Assembly (NCBI GenBank): GCA_030747785.1
Contig: JASLKC010000033.1
Span: forward strand, 1-38,346
Length of the DNA stretch: 38,346 nt
Direction of reading: 5' to 3'
Source of the DNA: Candidatus Poseidoniaceae archaeon
Lineage (GTDB): Archaea > Thermoplasmatota > Poseidoniia > Poseidoniales > Poseidoniaceae
Part shown: piece after piece, positions 16,333 to 24,781 of the stretch
How the letters are laid out: each line of letters starts with the position of its first letter
Numbering within the stretch: the first letter of the stretch is position 1
Notes under the pieces: model-generated
Database searches by the model: none
The model's input: only the letters and a program-made list of their open reading frames with translations
What the model was told of the DNA's origin: nothing
Position numbers and translations under genes: made by a program

Positions 16333-18632
16333 TGTTCCACCTCCTCTGAGTCCTTTTCACCTATTGACCATAATTTCGTGGCCATCTTACCAAAGAATCC
16401 TGGTTCATGGTGATCATCTTCATTATCATCCAATTGGGTAGGGATGATTGCAAAGGAAGGCGTTGGTGGTGGACTAGTTGTCGCCCACTCGAGTGACCAA
16501 CCGCCCCATGGGTCCTTTCCTACCTTCTCGCCCTTCTTTGAGGAGTGGATAATATTCCATAGTAAGAGAACTTGTGAAATTCCAAAGATAAAGGCCATGA
16601 TTGTGATGACCATGTTTAGTTCAGCGAAGCCCGAATCTGCGGTAAATGTGTGAGTACGACGAGGCATTCCCATTATTCCCACTACGTGCATTGGCCAGAA
16701 CGCTCCGTTGTAAGAAGCGAAACCGATCAAGAAATGCCACAATCCAAGAGTTTCATTCATCTTACGGCCAGTAACCTTAGGGAACCAGTAATAGATTCCT
16801 GAGAATAGTGCGAAAACAATTCCTCCAATGAATACATAGTGGAAGTGAGCAACAACGAAGTATCCATCATGCAATTGAGTATCTAGTCCAGCAACCGGGA
16901 AGAACATTCCAGATAACCCTCCCAGTGTAAATGTGATTAGGAATCCGAGCGACCATAGAGTGTGGGTCTTGAAGACTAAGCTTCCTCCCCATAATGTTGC
17001 AAGCCAATTGAAAATTTTCACTCCGGTTGGAATTGCTACAGCCATCGTAGTTAGCATGAATAGCGAGCGCCAGAATGGGTCCATTCCACTAGTAAGCATG
17101 TGATGGCCCCAGACAATAAATCCAACAGCGCCGATTCCAGCCATTGCGTATACCATTGATTTGTATCCAAAAATAGAGCGTCGAGCACTTGTAGCCAATA
17201 CTTCAGAAACGATTCCGAATGCAGGCACTACTACAACATATACTTCAGGATGGCCAAAGAACCAGAATAGATGCTGGAATAGAATCGGGTCTCCACCACT
17301 TACGAAGAATACAGTTCCAATTGTACTATCGAAGAGCAGGAAGAATACGCCGATAATGAATGGTGGCAAACTCAGGTATAGCATGAATACGCTAACTAGT
17401 ACGGACCAAGAGAATAGAGGCATTTTCATCCACTTGACGCCGTGGGCTCGCATTGTGAAAGCGGTGGTAATGAAATTTATTCCGCTTAGAGTAGAAGATG
17501 CACCAAGCAATGCAATTCCTGAGATGAATGAGATAGTTCCAGCATTAGGCCCTCCTTCCATTCCAGTTAATCCAGCATATGGTGGATACATGACCCATGT
17601 GATGTCAGCCGCTTCACCGCTCCAGATTCCCTTGAAGATTAGAGGAGCTGCTGCAACGACTAACCAGAATCCAAGAGCATTGATTCTTGGGAATGCCAAG
17701 TCCTTAGCTCCGATTTGAAGTGGAAGAACATAGTTCATGAAACCAGCAATCATTGGCATTGCAGCTAAGAAAATCATGGTCGTGCCGTGTAGAGTAAAGA
17801 ATGAGTTGTACTCATCATAGCTGAGGAAGTCATTATCTGGAAGTGCTAATTGTATACGGAATAGCAATGCCAGAAGTCCTCCTACTAGGAAGAAGAAGAA
17901 TCCATACAAGAAGTAGAGAATACCTACTTCTTTGTGATCGGTAGTCGTTAGCCAGGGTTTCAAGTACGCCCAGAAGTTTCCAATAGAGAAAGTTCCAGGG
18001 CTACGAGTATAGAAAACCCACATGGTTCCGATTAGGATTAAGCCAAGTGCTAGTCCAATAGCAGTCATCAAAATCGTGAGTGCTGCTGCAGATGGTGCAG
18101 AAGGACTGGCTTGTACACCAGGAACTACTAATTCCCCGCTATTCCATCCATCTCCACCCGAGGTATCGTCACCATTGACCGCATTTGCGAGATAATGGAA
18201 TGTTGCAGTTTGAGTATCATCTGCTGGAGCAGTCCACTTGAAAGTCCAACTTCGAACACTATTGACATCGTCATTGTGAGTAAGTGCTCCTTCTATCTCA
18301 TGGCCAACATTTCCTTGAGCATCAGGAACCGCTTCAAGAGTTCCCACAGAGTCTTCGACCCATATTCTAAATCCACCTGAACGGTCATATCCGCCAGATG
18401 CACCAACGACTTCATCATTGGTAATACTAAGAGTGAACGTATATTCTTCACTTGCATTGAAAGTTTCAGGAAGACCATCAATAGAAATCACAGTAGCAGC
18501 AGATTGAGTGTGACAAAGACAACCATCGTTTGCGTTAGAGCCAATACCTCCAGGCGAAGCTTCGAATTGAGGTATAGTGACGAGAGCCATCATCAGAATG
18601 GCAATCAGTGCAAAGGTGCGCTTTCCGTTCAT
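16329..18632 (-). CDS. ctaD: Cytochrome c oxidase subunit I fused to a secreted N-terminal domain
   Basis: The catalytic subunit of an A1-type heme-copper oxidase that reduces O2 and pumps protons. Residues 1-25 form a signal peptide. Residues 26-172 form an extracytoplasmic domain that starts SPGG, contains CLCH (38-41), and ends in an ANAVNGDDTSGGDGW block, closely resembling choice-of-anchor V domains. An additional helix (181-207) leads into the core. Heme and CuB ligands are H282, H461 and Y465 (HPEVY), H510/H511, and H596/H598 (HFH). The proton-channel residues D311, E463 and K539 are present. The C-terminus is acidic with DDHHE. It overlaps subunit II and subunit III by 4 bp each. The N-terminal fusion is the unusual part. 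Confidence 0.96.
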   Translation of the reverse strand: MNGKRTFALIAILMMALVTIPQFEASPGGIGSNANDGCLCHTQSAATVISIDGLPETFNASEEYTFTLSITNDEVVGASGGYDRSGGFRIWVEDSVGTLEAVPDAQGNVGHEIEGALTHNDDVNSVRSWTFKWTAPADDTQTATFHYLANAVNGDDTSGGDGWNSGELVVPGVQASPSAPSAAALTILMTAIGLALGLILIGTMWVFYTRSPGTFSIGNFWAYLKPWLTTTDHKEVGILYFLYGFFFFLVGGLLALLFRIQLALPDNDFLSYDEYNSFFTLHGTTMIFLAAMPMIAGFMNYVLPLQIGAKDLAFPRINALGFWLVVAAAPLIFKGIWSGEAADITWVMYPPYAGLTGMEGGPNAGTISFISGIALLGASSTLSGINFITTAFTMRAHGVKWMKMPLFSWSVLVSVFMLYLSLPPFIIGVFFLLFDSTIGTVFFVSGGDPILFQHLFWFFGHPEVYVVVVPAFGIVSEVLATSARRSIFGYKSMVYAMAGIGAVGFIVWGHHMLTSGMDPFWRSLFMLTTMAVAIPTGVKIFNWLATLWGGSLVFKTHTLWSLGFLITFTLGGLSGMFFPVAGLDTQLHDGYFVVAHFHYVFIGGIVFALFSGIYYWFPKVTGRKMNETLGLWHFLIGFASYNGAFWPMHVVGIMGMPRRTHTFTADSGFAELNMVITIMAFIFGISQVLLLWNIIHSSKKGEKVGKDPWGGWSLEWATTSPPPTPSFAIIPTQLDDNEDDHHEPGFFGKMATKLWSIGEKDSEEVEH
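16338..16345 (-). promoter_or_regulatory. Strong Shine-Dalgarno deciding the TTG start of ctaE
   Basis: On the minus strand AGGAGGTG lies five bases before TTG at 16330-16332. It fully matches the anti-Shine-Dalgarno core and sits inside the last codons of ctaD, so the subunit III start is TTG and is coupled to subunit I. Confidence 0.8.
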
Positions 18633-19624
18633 TCGAGTGCCCCCATGTCTCCAAATACAATGCCAAAGTCTTCGTCACATGTCTCACCCTCTCGGGCTAC
18701 AACTTCAACTTCTCCAGTCATTACTGAGTGTTGTTCTCCACAATATTCTGCACATCGAACTGGGAAGGTACCGGCCTCATTGGGTTGAACGAATAGCCAA
18801 GTGCCACCTTCAAGTCCTGGGACAGCATCTTCTTTGTTACCCCATTCTTGGAGCCATAATGCATGCTGTACACCTTGGTGGCGGGAATTATCATCATTGT
18901 ACTTGTCAGAATGGATATTGATAGTAACATCTTCATCACATGGAATGATGAAATCATCAGTCATTTTTAGTCCGATTCTAATGTGATGCCAGCGATGAAC
19001 TACTTCACCTTCCGAATCGAGCAGGAAAACTTGTTGCTCAACATTACTGTCAAAGGGCTGGTCAAGACTTGAATTATTAGCCAAATCTAAATCGATACTA
19101 TTGCTAGAGTATACAAGATCGCCATTATCGTTTAGCGATAGGGTTTCCCAACTTACTTCTGCTGTGACTGCTGCTGTTCCAGCAGCGATCGAAAGTCCAT
19201 TTGCATCCCAAGTTACATCATGAATAGTAGACATATCTTCCCAAGTCATTTCATCTTGGTAGCGATATTCCCAGTACCATTGCATGCCATTTGCTTCGAC
19301 AGTGAATGAATCACTTTCGGAAGGAATGGCACCCCACACGAGATTCATTGAACCGAATGCAAGCCAAGTCACCCACAGAATGAGAATAGTTGGGCCGAGG
19401 AACCAAGCGAATTCCAATTTGGCATTATGTCGTTCTTTTGGAAAAGTTCCGACTTTCAGTACTTCTTTACCAGCAGGCTCGACACCTTCTCGATATCGAA
19501 GAACTGCAATGAGTAGCCAAACAAAGGCAAATATTCCTACCAAAATTGACCAGAACATGAATTTATCATACAACACCGTGAACAAGGTGTTTTCATCCGG
19601 CCACAACTCTCGCGAAGCGCCCAT
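18629..19624 (-). CDS. ctaC: Cytochrome c oxidase subunit II with CuA site
   Basis: The electron-entry subunit. Two helices (about 22-45 and 71-95) anchor a periplasmic-side cupredoxin domain. MQWYWEYRY is the aromatic electron-entry segment. CuA ligands are complete: H254, C291, E293, C295, H299 and M302 (CAEYCGEQHSVM). About 90 additional residues (125-215), rich in Asn, Asp and Ser, lie between the aromatic segment and the CuA half. No heme c domain is fused, so the donor is likely a soluble or anchored carrier such as a blue copper protein, which is inference. It is the first gene of the operon and its stop overlaps the ctaD start. Confidence 0.95.
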   Translation of the reverse strand: MGASRELWPDENTLFTVLYDKFMFWSILVGIFAFVWLLIAVLRYREGVEPAGKEVLKVGTFPKERHNAKLEFAWFLGPTILILWVTWLAFGSMNLVWGAIPSESDSFTVEANGMQWYWEYRYQDEMTWEDMSTIHDVTWDANGLSIAAGTAAVTAEVSWETLSLNDNGDLVYSSNSIDLDLANNSSLDQPFDSNVEQQVFLLDSEGEVVHRWHHIRIGLKMTDDFIIPCDEDVTINIHSDKYNDDNSRHQGVQHALWLQEWGNKEDAVPGLEGGTWLFVQPNEAGTFPVRCAEYCGEQHSVMTGEVEVVAREGETCDEDFGIVFGDMGALE

Positions 19625-19645
19625 GAGCCGAGCGGTCCGACGACC

Positions 19646-19653
19646 GTATTAAG
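19646..19653 (-). promoter_or_regulatory. Possible TATA-like box A of the cox operon
   Basis: The minus strand reads CTTAATAC, ending about 21 bases before the ATG of subunit II, a spacing that would fit a leaderless archaeal transcript. A small inverted repeat, cggtc-cgac-gaccg (19633-19646), lies between the box and the start. Both are short and could be chance. Confidence 0.35.
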
Positions 19654-19724
19654 CCATTGTGTATGTATTGGATTCTCCCTACGGGAGAGTATGCTTCTTG
19701 GGCTGGTGCGAACAGGGCCTTTGC

Positions 19725-20033
19725 ATGGGCCTCTCAGGTTGCGTTCAAACGACTCTCGATGGCTCGGTTCTTATCGAGGTTGAGGTTCAGCCGGGAGCCT
19801 CCCGCCAAGGGGTAATTGGATTCAATGAATGGCGCGGCCGATTACAGGTCGCTGTGAAAGCCGAGGCTCAGAAAGGTAAGGCAAATCATGCAGTTTGTGC
19901 AGTACTTTCACAATCCCTTGGAGCAAAAGTTAGCGTAGTAGCCGGCCATACTACCCGTCTGAAGAAAATCTCCGTAGAAGGAATGGATGCTTCTCAAATT
20001 ATTTCTCGTTTGGAGGTATTACTTGAATCGTGA
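19725..20033 (+). CDS. DUF167/YggU (UPF0235) family protein
   Basis: A small conserved protein of unknown role. The sequence VEVQPGASRQGVIGFNEWRGRLQVAVKA, followed by GKANHAVCAVLSQSLG and VVAGHTTRLKKISV, is the full family signature. I place the start at the ATG at 19725, giving 102 aa, the normal size. The track start is a GTG 66 bp upstream that would add an atypical Cys-rich leader. No clear Shine-Dalgarno is seen for either. The TOPRIM gene starts inside its last codons, so the two are translationally coupled. Confidence 0.82.
   Translation: MGLSGCVQTTLDGSVLIEVEVQPGASRQGVIGFNEWRGRLQVAVKAEAQKGKANHAVCAVLSQSLGAKVSVVAGHTTRLKKISVEGMDASQIISRLEVLLES
20012..20017 (+). promoter_or_regulatory. Shine-Dalgarno deciding the TTG start of the TOPRIM gene
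   Basis: GGAGGT lies five bases before TTG at 20023-20025, inside the end of the DUF167 gene. The track start at 19987 has no such site and adds a hydrophobic leader not expected for a TOPRIM protein. Confidence 0.7.
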
Positions 20034-20448
20034 AGAGAGGTTTACACTTGCTGCCGTTTCCTTGGGCGAGGCTAGGGCCTTAAACAGGTCTGGAATTGTA
20101 ATCTTAGTAGAAGGTAAAAGGGATGTTCAGGCTTTACGTTCACTAGGCTTCAGCGGTCCGATTGAGCAGTTAAATCGTGGCTGGCCAGTAGATAGAGTAG
20201 CAGTTTATTTGGTTGAAGAATTTGATGAACCACCAATTGTGTTGATGGATTGGGACCGTACTGGCGGCAGGCTTCAGAGAAAATTGGTCGAAGCTCTGAT
20301 GAGCCTAGATGTCATTGTGAGCGATGAACCTCGCCGAACTCTTTCAAAATCTATGCGCCCCGATACACTTTGCGTCGAAGACCTCGACGCATTTGCCGAA
20401 GAGATACTTCCAAAAATGAACCTCAGGGATCCTGAGGGGGCAAAATAA
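20023..20448 (+). CDS. Small TOPRIM-domain protein
   Basis: A 141-aa stand-alone TOPRIM protein starting at a TTG with a good Shine-Dalgarno. VILVEGKRD places the catalytic Glu at residue 30, and VLMDWDRTGG gives the DxD pair at 76 and 78. These coordinate magnesium in primases, topoisomerases and RNase M5-like nucleases. The family of small archaeal TOPRIM proteins (DnaG- or M5-related) fits the size. The substrate is unknown; nucleic-acid cleavage or synthesis is an inference. Its start overlaps the DUF167 gene and its 3' end overlaps the convergent Lrp gene by 26 bp. Confidence 0.85.
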   Translation: MNREERFTLAAVSLGEARALNRSGIVILVEGKRDVQALRSLGFSGPIEQLNRGWPVDRVAVYLVEEFDEPPIVLMDWDRTGGRLQRKLVEALMSLDVIVSDEPRRTLSKSMRPDTLCVEDLDAFAEEILPKMNLRDPEGAK

Positions 20449-20881
20449 CGCCCATCTCTTTGACGGTATTCAGTACTACATGAGTGTATGAACGAGTAAT
20501 TCCATCGAGAGTGAAAACAGTTTTTGTCAAGTTGTCCAAATCTTTCCGGTCGCGTACACGTGCGAGGACCATTGAATCCCATTCCCCGGTTACATCATAG
20601 ACGCCAAATACTCGTGAATCAGCACTAATTTTTGTTTGGACATCCATGATTTGCCCTTTATCTATGCACAGTCCAGCCATCACGGTCATCGACCAACCAA
20701 CGGCTTCTGCATCGAGAAGAGGGGCATAACCCGTTATGCATCCTTCTGCTTCAAGACGACGCAAACGGTTGGTGATAGTTCCTTGAGCAACACCAACTAT
20801 GCTTGCAAGTTGCCTCTGGCTTATTCGGGCATCCTCAAGCAAGGCTTCGATGATTGCTCGGTCGGTATCATCGAGTGCCAT
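20423..20881 (-). CDS. Lrp/AsnC-family transcriptional regulator
   Basis: A 152-aa regulator starting at the ATG at 20881 (MALDDTDRAIIEALLEDARI); the longer track ORF uses a TTG. The N-terminal winged helix-turn-helix is at about residues 5-50 (SQRQLASIVGVAQGTITNRLRRLE). The C-terminal RAM-type ligand and oligomerisation domain follows (VFGVYDVTGEWDSMVLARV). Such proteins bind DNA as multimers and respond to amino acids. It is third in a minus-strand run after the Trm4-like and membrane-anchored genes, 26 bp from the latter. Its targets are unknown. Confidence 0.92.
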   Translation of the reverse strand: MALDDTDRAIIEALLEDARISQRQLASIVGVAQGTITNRLRRLEAEGCITGYAPLLDAEAVGWSMTVMAGLCIDKGQIMDVQTKISADSRVFGVYDVTGEWDSMVLARVRDRKDLDNLTKTVFTLDGITRSYTHVVLNTVKEMGVILPPQDP

Positions 20882-20907
20882 GGAACCAATGCAGAAGCGA
20901 CTGGGCT

Positions 20908-22056
20908 TCAATCATTTGCTTTTTGTTCTGGTAAATCTAGGTCGAGAATCCAGTCGCCTAAATCATCAACTTTTACTGAAAGGCGCATGTGAAATGAGCC
21001 CTTACCGGTGACTTTGATCGTACCAGTTTTTTCTTCACCAGCCCGCAGTGAATCCTTTTTTATGCGAGAATGGGAGCGCCAACCTTCACCCATTTCCATT
21101 GCTCCAATCTCCATCGAGTATCCCGCCTTAATGCGATATTCAACTTCGCCAGCAGCAGGACCCCACGAACCTTCTAGTCGCGGTAAACCCTTCTCGCGCT
21201 TACGTTCTGCAAATACAATGAAACCAATGACAATCAATAGAACGACAATCAGGATTGCAGGAACGATAGCATCTGAAGAATCACTACTTTGCCAAGAGGT
21301 AGGTAAGGCTGTACGTTGGATAGAAATCACACGATTAGTAGATTCATTATCAAAGCCTCCAATCATTACCAATATCAATTCATATTGATTTGCGTGACTC
21401 GCATCACCGAGTTCGATTCCGGCCCCAACAAGATGCTCCCGAGTGAGGGTAGCATTCCACTTATTTTCAGAACCATTTGTGAAGTAGAAAGAGGAGGAAG
21501 GAGCCCAATCACATAAGACATTTTCAGCCTCTCTCCCTATGGTATCCCTTGCCTCGGATTCGACAATGAAAACATGCAATTGAGTTGCACCATTGAGTTG
21601 ATGTGGATTGGTAAATTCTGCGACAATCGAAACCATTTCTACTTTTGAAGACCCGATTAATTCAATGGAATAATCGATAGCAACTTCGTTGTTAGGCATA
21701 GCCCATTCGATTTCATCAAAGGCTTCCATAGAAATTGGTGTTCCGTCTACTGCGACCGCGGGAAAGTAATCGATACCATGGAATTGTGCGCGTGCATCAG
21801 CATCATCAGAAGGCCAACCTCCTCCTTCTTCATTAGCGCCAGTGCGCCAATGTACCAATGTGATAATTCCTTGTCTGTCCATTGCCTCTAGAAGTTCGAC
21901 CTTCTCATCATCTCCTTCACCGTGAAACCATTCAACTAGTGGCGGAGCTAATTCTTGACTTGTATTTTCAGATGAAGAAAAGACTGTTAAATCTCCAATC
22001 GCAGTAACGTTTGGCAATAGAAATATTATGAGAATAGCCCAAGTTCCATACCTCAT
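20908..22056 (-). CDS. Membrane-anchored protein with cysteine-free thioredoxin-like region
   Basis: Function unknown, 382 aa. Residues 1-19 form a signal peptide. The region of about 35-115 (GIITLVHWRTG... then FHGIDYFPAVAVDG) resembles a thioredoxin-fold protein but has no CxxC. A beta-rich domain follows (about 120-260). A transmembrane helix lies at about 264-286 (IVPAILIVVLLIVIGFIVF), then a cytoplasmic domain of about 95 residues. Its ATG overlaps the stop of the Trm4-like gene, and the Lrp gene follows by 26 bp, so the three likely form an operon. Confidence 0.7.
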   Translation of the reverse strand: MRYGTWAILIIFLLPNVTAIGDLTVFSSSENTSQELAPPLVEWFHGEGDDEKVELLEAMDRQGIITLVHWRTGANEEGGGWPSDDADARAQFHGIDYFPAVAVDGTPISMEAFDEIEWAMPNNEVAIDYSIELIGSSKVEMVSIVAEFTNPHQLNGATQLHVFIVESEARDTIGREAENVLCDWAPSSSFYFTNGSENKWNATLTREHLVGAGIELGDASHANQYELILVMIGGFDNESTNRVISIQRTALPTSWQSSDSSDAIVPAILIVVLLIVIGFIVFAERKREKGLPRLEGSWGPAAGEVEYRIKAGYSMEIGAMEMGEGWRSHSRIKKDSLRAGEEKTGTIKVTGKGSFHMRLSVKVDDLGDWILDLDLPEQKAND

Positions 22057-23744
22057 TCTTCTTCCCCTCCAACCTCTACTCCTAACTTGAGTCTAAGGAC
22101 ATCTCTCTCTTTTTCACTAACCATGAATGAAACTCGCGCTGCAACCCAAACTGGAGCCAAATGCTCACCACATCTAAGAATGGATGATCCGGTTTCGATT
22201 TCCACGGGAAAATCTTCTACCAATGGCACATTTCCCTTGAGCATGTCAATGAGAGTTGTTTCATCAACATCTACCAAATTCTTGGTGATGTGAGGCCTGA
22301 GTAATTCCATTGCTTCACCACGAGGGCGCCAGAAGCCTTTGTTATCAGTGAAGGACGGTTGACCAACATGTACTATCCGTAGTGGATGAAATGCATCACC
22401 CGGCCAAAAATCACCTTTGTTATTCTGTACAGTGGGGTGATAAAGACGATTCAAGGTCATCGGTGCAGCGATATTAGTTCTCTTTCCGCGATGCCACCAA
22501 GAAAATGCACTAGCATCTATCCCCCATTTGTCACAGATGGTTTTCACAAGTTCAGAATCTGCAGGATTTATCGTATGACGATTGGGGTTTTGACGAGGTA
22601 ATTCCACAGGTTCTCGCATCAATTTCCTTTTGAGAATCATTGATTTTGCAATACCTTCAGGCGTAGCTTCTGGAATATGTCTAAACAATGCAACATAGAA
22701 TCCGCCGGTATTATTGTCATGTGGATGCACTCGAATGGTGTATGAAAGAGGAGGCGCTTCCTCTCCCCGAATTAGTGGATTGAGCATTTCTTCTTTCAGA
22801 CCTGGGAGCCTTGGAATTTCGCCGGTCCATTCTATTGGATTAGCCGCTTCATCTAGTATCTCCCAATTATCGATTCCATGATGAACAACTAGTCCCGGGA
22901 ATAGACGATTTGCATCGATATTCACTAATTCTAACCATGGACACCGCCTTAGGATTTCACATACTGCTGCTTCGTTTTCAGTAGGATCGATAGAACAGGT
23001 AGAGTAAACCATCAATCCACCAGGAACTAGAAGTTGTGCTGCCCGATATGCGATATCAGTCTGTAACTGAAACATCGAACGTCCATCCTTCGGACTCCAT
23101 CCCCACCACAAGTCCCGATTTTTCCTTGTGGTTGCAGTTCCTGTACATGGTGCATCTACAACTATGCCTTCTATCCCAGGTTCAGGCATACGGCCGATGT
23201 GCCTACCATCGTGTTGCATGATTAGCATATTTGCAAGCCCTAGCCGGCCACGGTTGGTGGCTAGCATGTTCAAGCGTCCACTAGATGGTTCATTTGCTAG
23301 AACCAATCCATCTGGTATTGCTTCAGCTAATTGGGTGGCTTTTGACCCTGGGGCAGCACAAGTATCCATCACGAGTGAGTCCTTTGCGGGCTCAAGGACA
23401 ACTGGAGGCAGCATTGAAACAGCTTCTTGACGAGTAATTCGACCTGTTTCATGTAATATCATTAGCATCGCTTTGGCGTCATCGGGAATATCTCCCTTGG
23501 GAAAAGGCATCTGCCAAGCTTCGATAGTCGACAGCCACTCAATTCTCTTACCACCCATTGCAATTAATTGTTCACGAGTCCAATCGATATCGTGGCGCCG
23601 AGGGGTTAAGCGCATTGTTACAGGCAGAGGAGAGGAGGCAATAGGGAGCCACGCATCGATATCGATACCGAGTGAGGAAGCGAGACCAGCGAGAGGCGTA
23701 GTACGCATCTTCTCGATGAGTTCAGGCTCTGGCGCGCGCACCAT
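22053..23744 (-). CDS. Nop2/Sun-family m5C RNA methyltransferase, NSUN2/Trm4-like
   Basis: A predicted SAM-dependent RNA cytosine-C5 methyltransferase. The sequence MDTCAAPGSKATQLAEAI is motif I, VVDAPCTGTATTRKNRDLW is motif IV with one catalytic Cys, and VYSTCSIDPTENEA is motif VI with the second. Motifs such as RKNRDLW and HPHDNNTGGFYVALF are much closer to eukaryotic NSUN2/Trm4 than to bacterial RsmB. The C-terminal 170 residues form an additional domain (about 400-563), perhaps PUA-like. The start at the ATG at 23744 gives 563 aa; the track start is an upstream TTG. The tRNA target is inferred from family resemblance. Confidence 0.9.
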   Translation of the reverse strand: MVRAPEPELIEKMRTTPLAGLASSLGIDIDAWLPIASSPLPVTMRLTPRRHDIDWTREQLIAMGGKRIEWLSTIEAWQMPFPKGDIPDDAKAMLMILHETGRITRQEAVSMLPPVVLEPAKDSLVMDTCAAPGSKATQLAEAIPDGLVLANEPSSGRLNMLATNRGRLGLANMLIMQHDGRHIGRMPEPGIEGIVVDAPCTGTATTRKNRDLWWGWSPKDGRSMFQLQTDIAYRAAQLLVPGGLMVYSTCSIDPTENEAAVCEILRRCPWLELVNIDANRLFPGLVVHHGIDNWEILDEAANPIEWTGEIPRLPGLKEEMLNPLIRGEEAPPLSYTIRVHPHDNNTGGFYVALFRHIPEATPEGIAKSMILKRKLMREPVELPRQNPNRHTINPADSELVKTICDKWGIDASAFSWWHRGKRTNIAAPMTLNRLYHPTVQNNKGDFWPGDAFHPLRIVHVGQPSFTDNKGFWRPRGEAMELLRPHITKNLVDVDETTLIDMLKGNVPLVEDFPVEIETGSSILRCGEHLAPVWVAARVSFMVSEKERDVLRLKLGVEVGGEEE

Positions 23745-23820
23745 GAGCGAGGGGCAGGGCGTACCCTCTTGGGGCTTGTGGGGGCCCAATGCTCATGGAT
23801 GAGACCGTAATGGAGCGGTT

Positions 23821-24744
23821 ATGGCCGCAGTAATGACACTGGCATTTTTGTGCGGCCTAGCGATGATTGCTTCAGGGGTATTCAACTTTGGAAGATGGGT
23901 ATCTGCAATACCTATTCCACTAATTCTCATCGAGGTATTAACTACTGATATGGACGCCGTACATTCAGACTCGGGCTATCCAGTTTGGATAATTCTCGGA
24001 TTTATGGCTATTACAACATCTTGGATAATGACAAGGCCTGATGAGAGGGTACTCCGGTCATCTTCCGGTTTGATTCTCTCAATGATGTTACTTGTGATGT
24101 ATGACCCAAGTGAGTATTACTCAACACTTGGGGAATATTCCACTATGGATAATCTAATTGCGATTGGGACTCATTTGCTAATAGGCGGGGCATGTGGTTG
24201 GGCATCGGTAGTCTACAGTGATGGAGTTAGAGGAAAATCCGATTTGTTGATTTCCTTAGGTATTCCATTCACTAGTGTGTTATTCTCAGATCCAGCATGG
24301 ATTATTTTTGCAACAACAATCGGGCTCGCCTCACTTCTTACTTGGTTGGAAGATAAAGTAGACTCCCGACTTGGTCCCGGTGACGGGCGGTCTTTTGCCC
24401 TCGCAATTTCAGTATTAATTGGAGTCGCCCTCATCTTGGTTCTTTCATGGGTCGGAATAAATGAAATTCCGAGAATTGGAGCTGGAGCAATTACAGTCTC
24501 GCTTTGGATGACTATGGGAGTAGTAGTCTTTGGGCTGTTTGGAATGTTAATGCCCTTGCTGGGATTGGACCACAGGTCTAGACCAGAAGCATGGGGTTGG
24601 CGTACAGGTCTCATGTTATCCCCAATGCTCTTGATAGTGTGGACCGACCTTGCACCACTATTATTGCCAGGGGTTTGGCTAGCAATAGTATTCTCACTTT
24701 CAGCGCCTTTGGTACTTGAAAAGGACCTAAAGAAAGTGCCTTGA
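23821..24744 (+). CDS. Integral membrane protein, unknown function
   Basis: A 307-aa protein made almost wholly of hydrophobic helices, about nine to ten, joined by short loops. A few charged loops occur, such as TRPDERVLRSSS and DKVDSRLGPGDGRS. There is no signal for a known transporter family and no catalytic motif I can name. It is divergent from the Trm4-like gene across about 76 bp. It is followed 37 bp downstream by a small unknown gene. Confidence 0.7.
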   Translation: MAAVMTLAFLCGLAMIASGVFNFGRWVSAIPIPLILIEVLTTDMDAVHSDSGYPVWIILGFMAITTSWIMTRPDERVLRSSSGLILSMMLLVMYDPSEYYSTLGEYSTMDNLIAIGTHLLIGGACGWASVVYSDGVRGKSDLLISLGIPFTSVLFSDPAWIIFATTIGLASLLTWLEDKVDSRLGPGDGRSFALAISVLIGVALILVLSWVGINEIPRIGAGAITVSLWMTMGVVVFGLFGMLMPLLGLDHRSRPEAWGWRTGLMLSPMLLIVWTDLAPLLLPGVWLAIVFSLSAPLVLEKDLKKVP

Positions 24745-24781
24745 CTTCTGGGAATGCCCCCCAACTCTTATCTATGGGCCG

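Noticed and set aside
17161-17718. Plus-strand 185-aa ORF inside ctaD
   Set aside because: Shadow frame of a highly conserved oxidase region.
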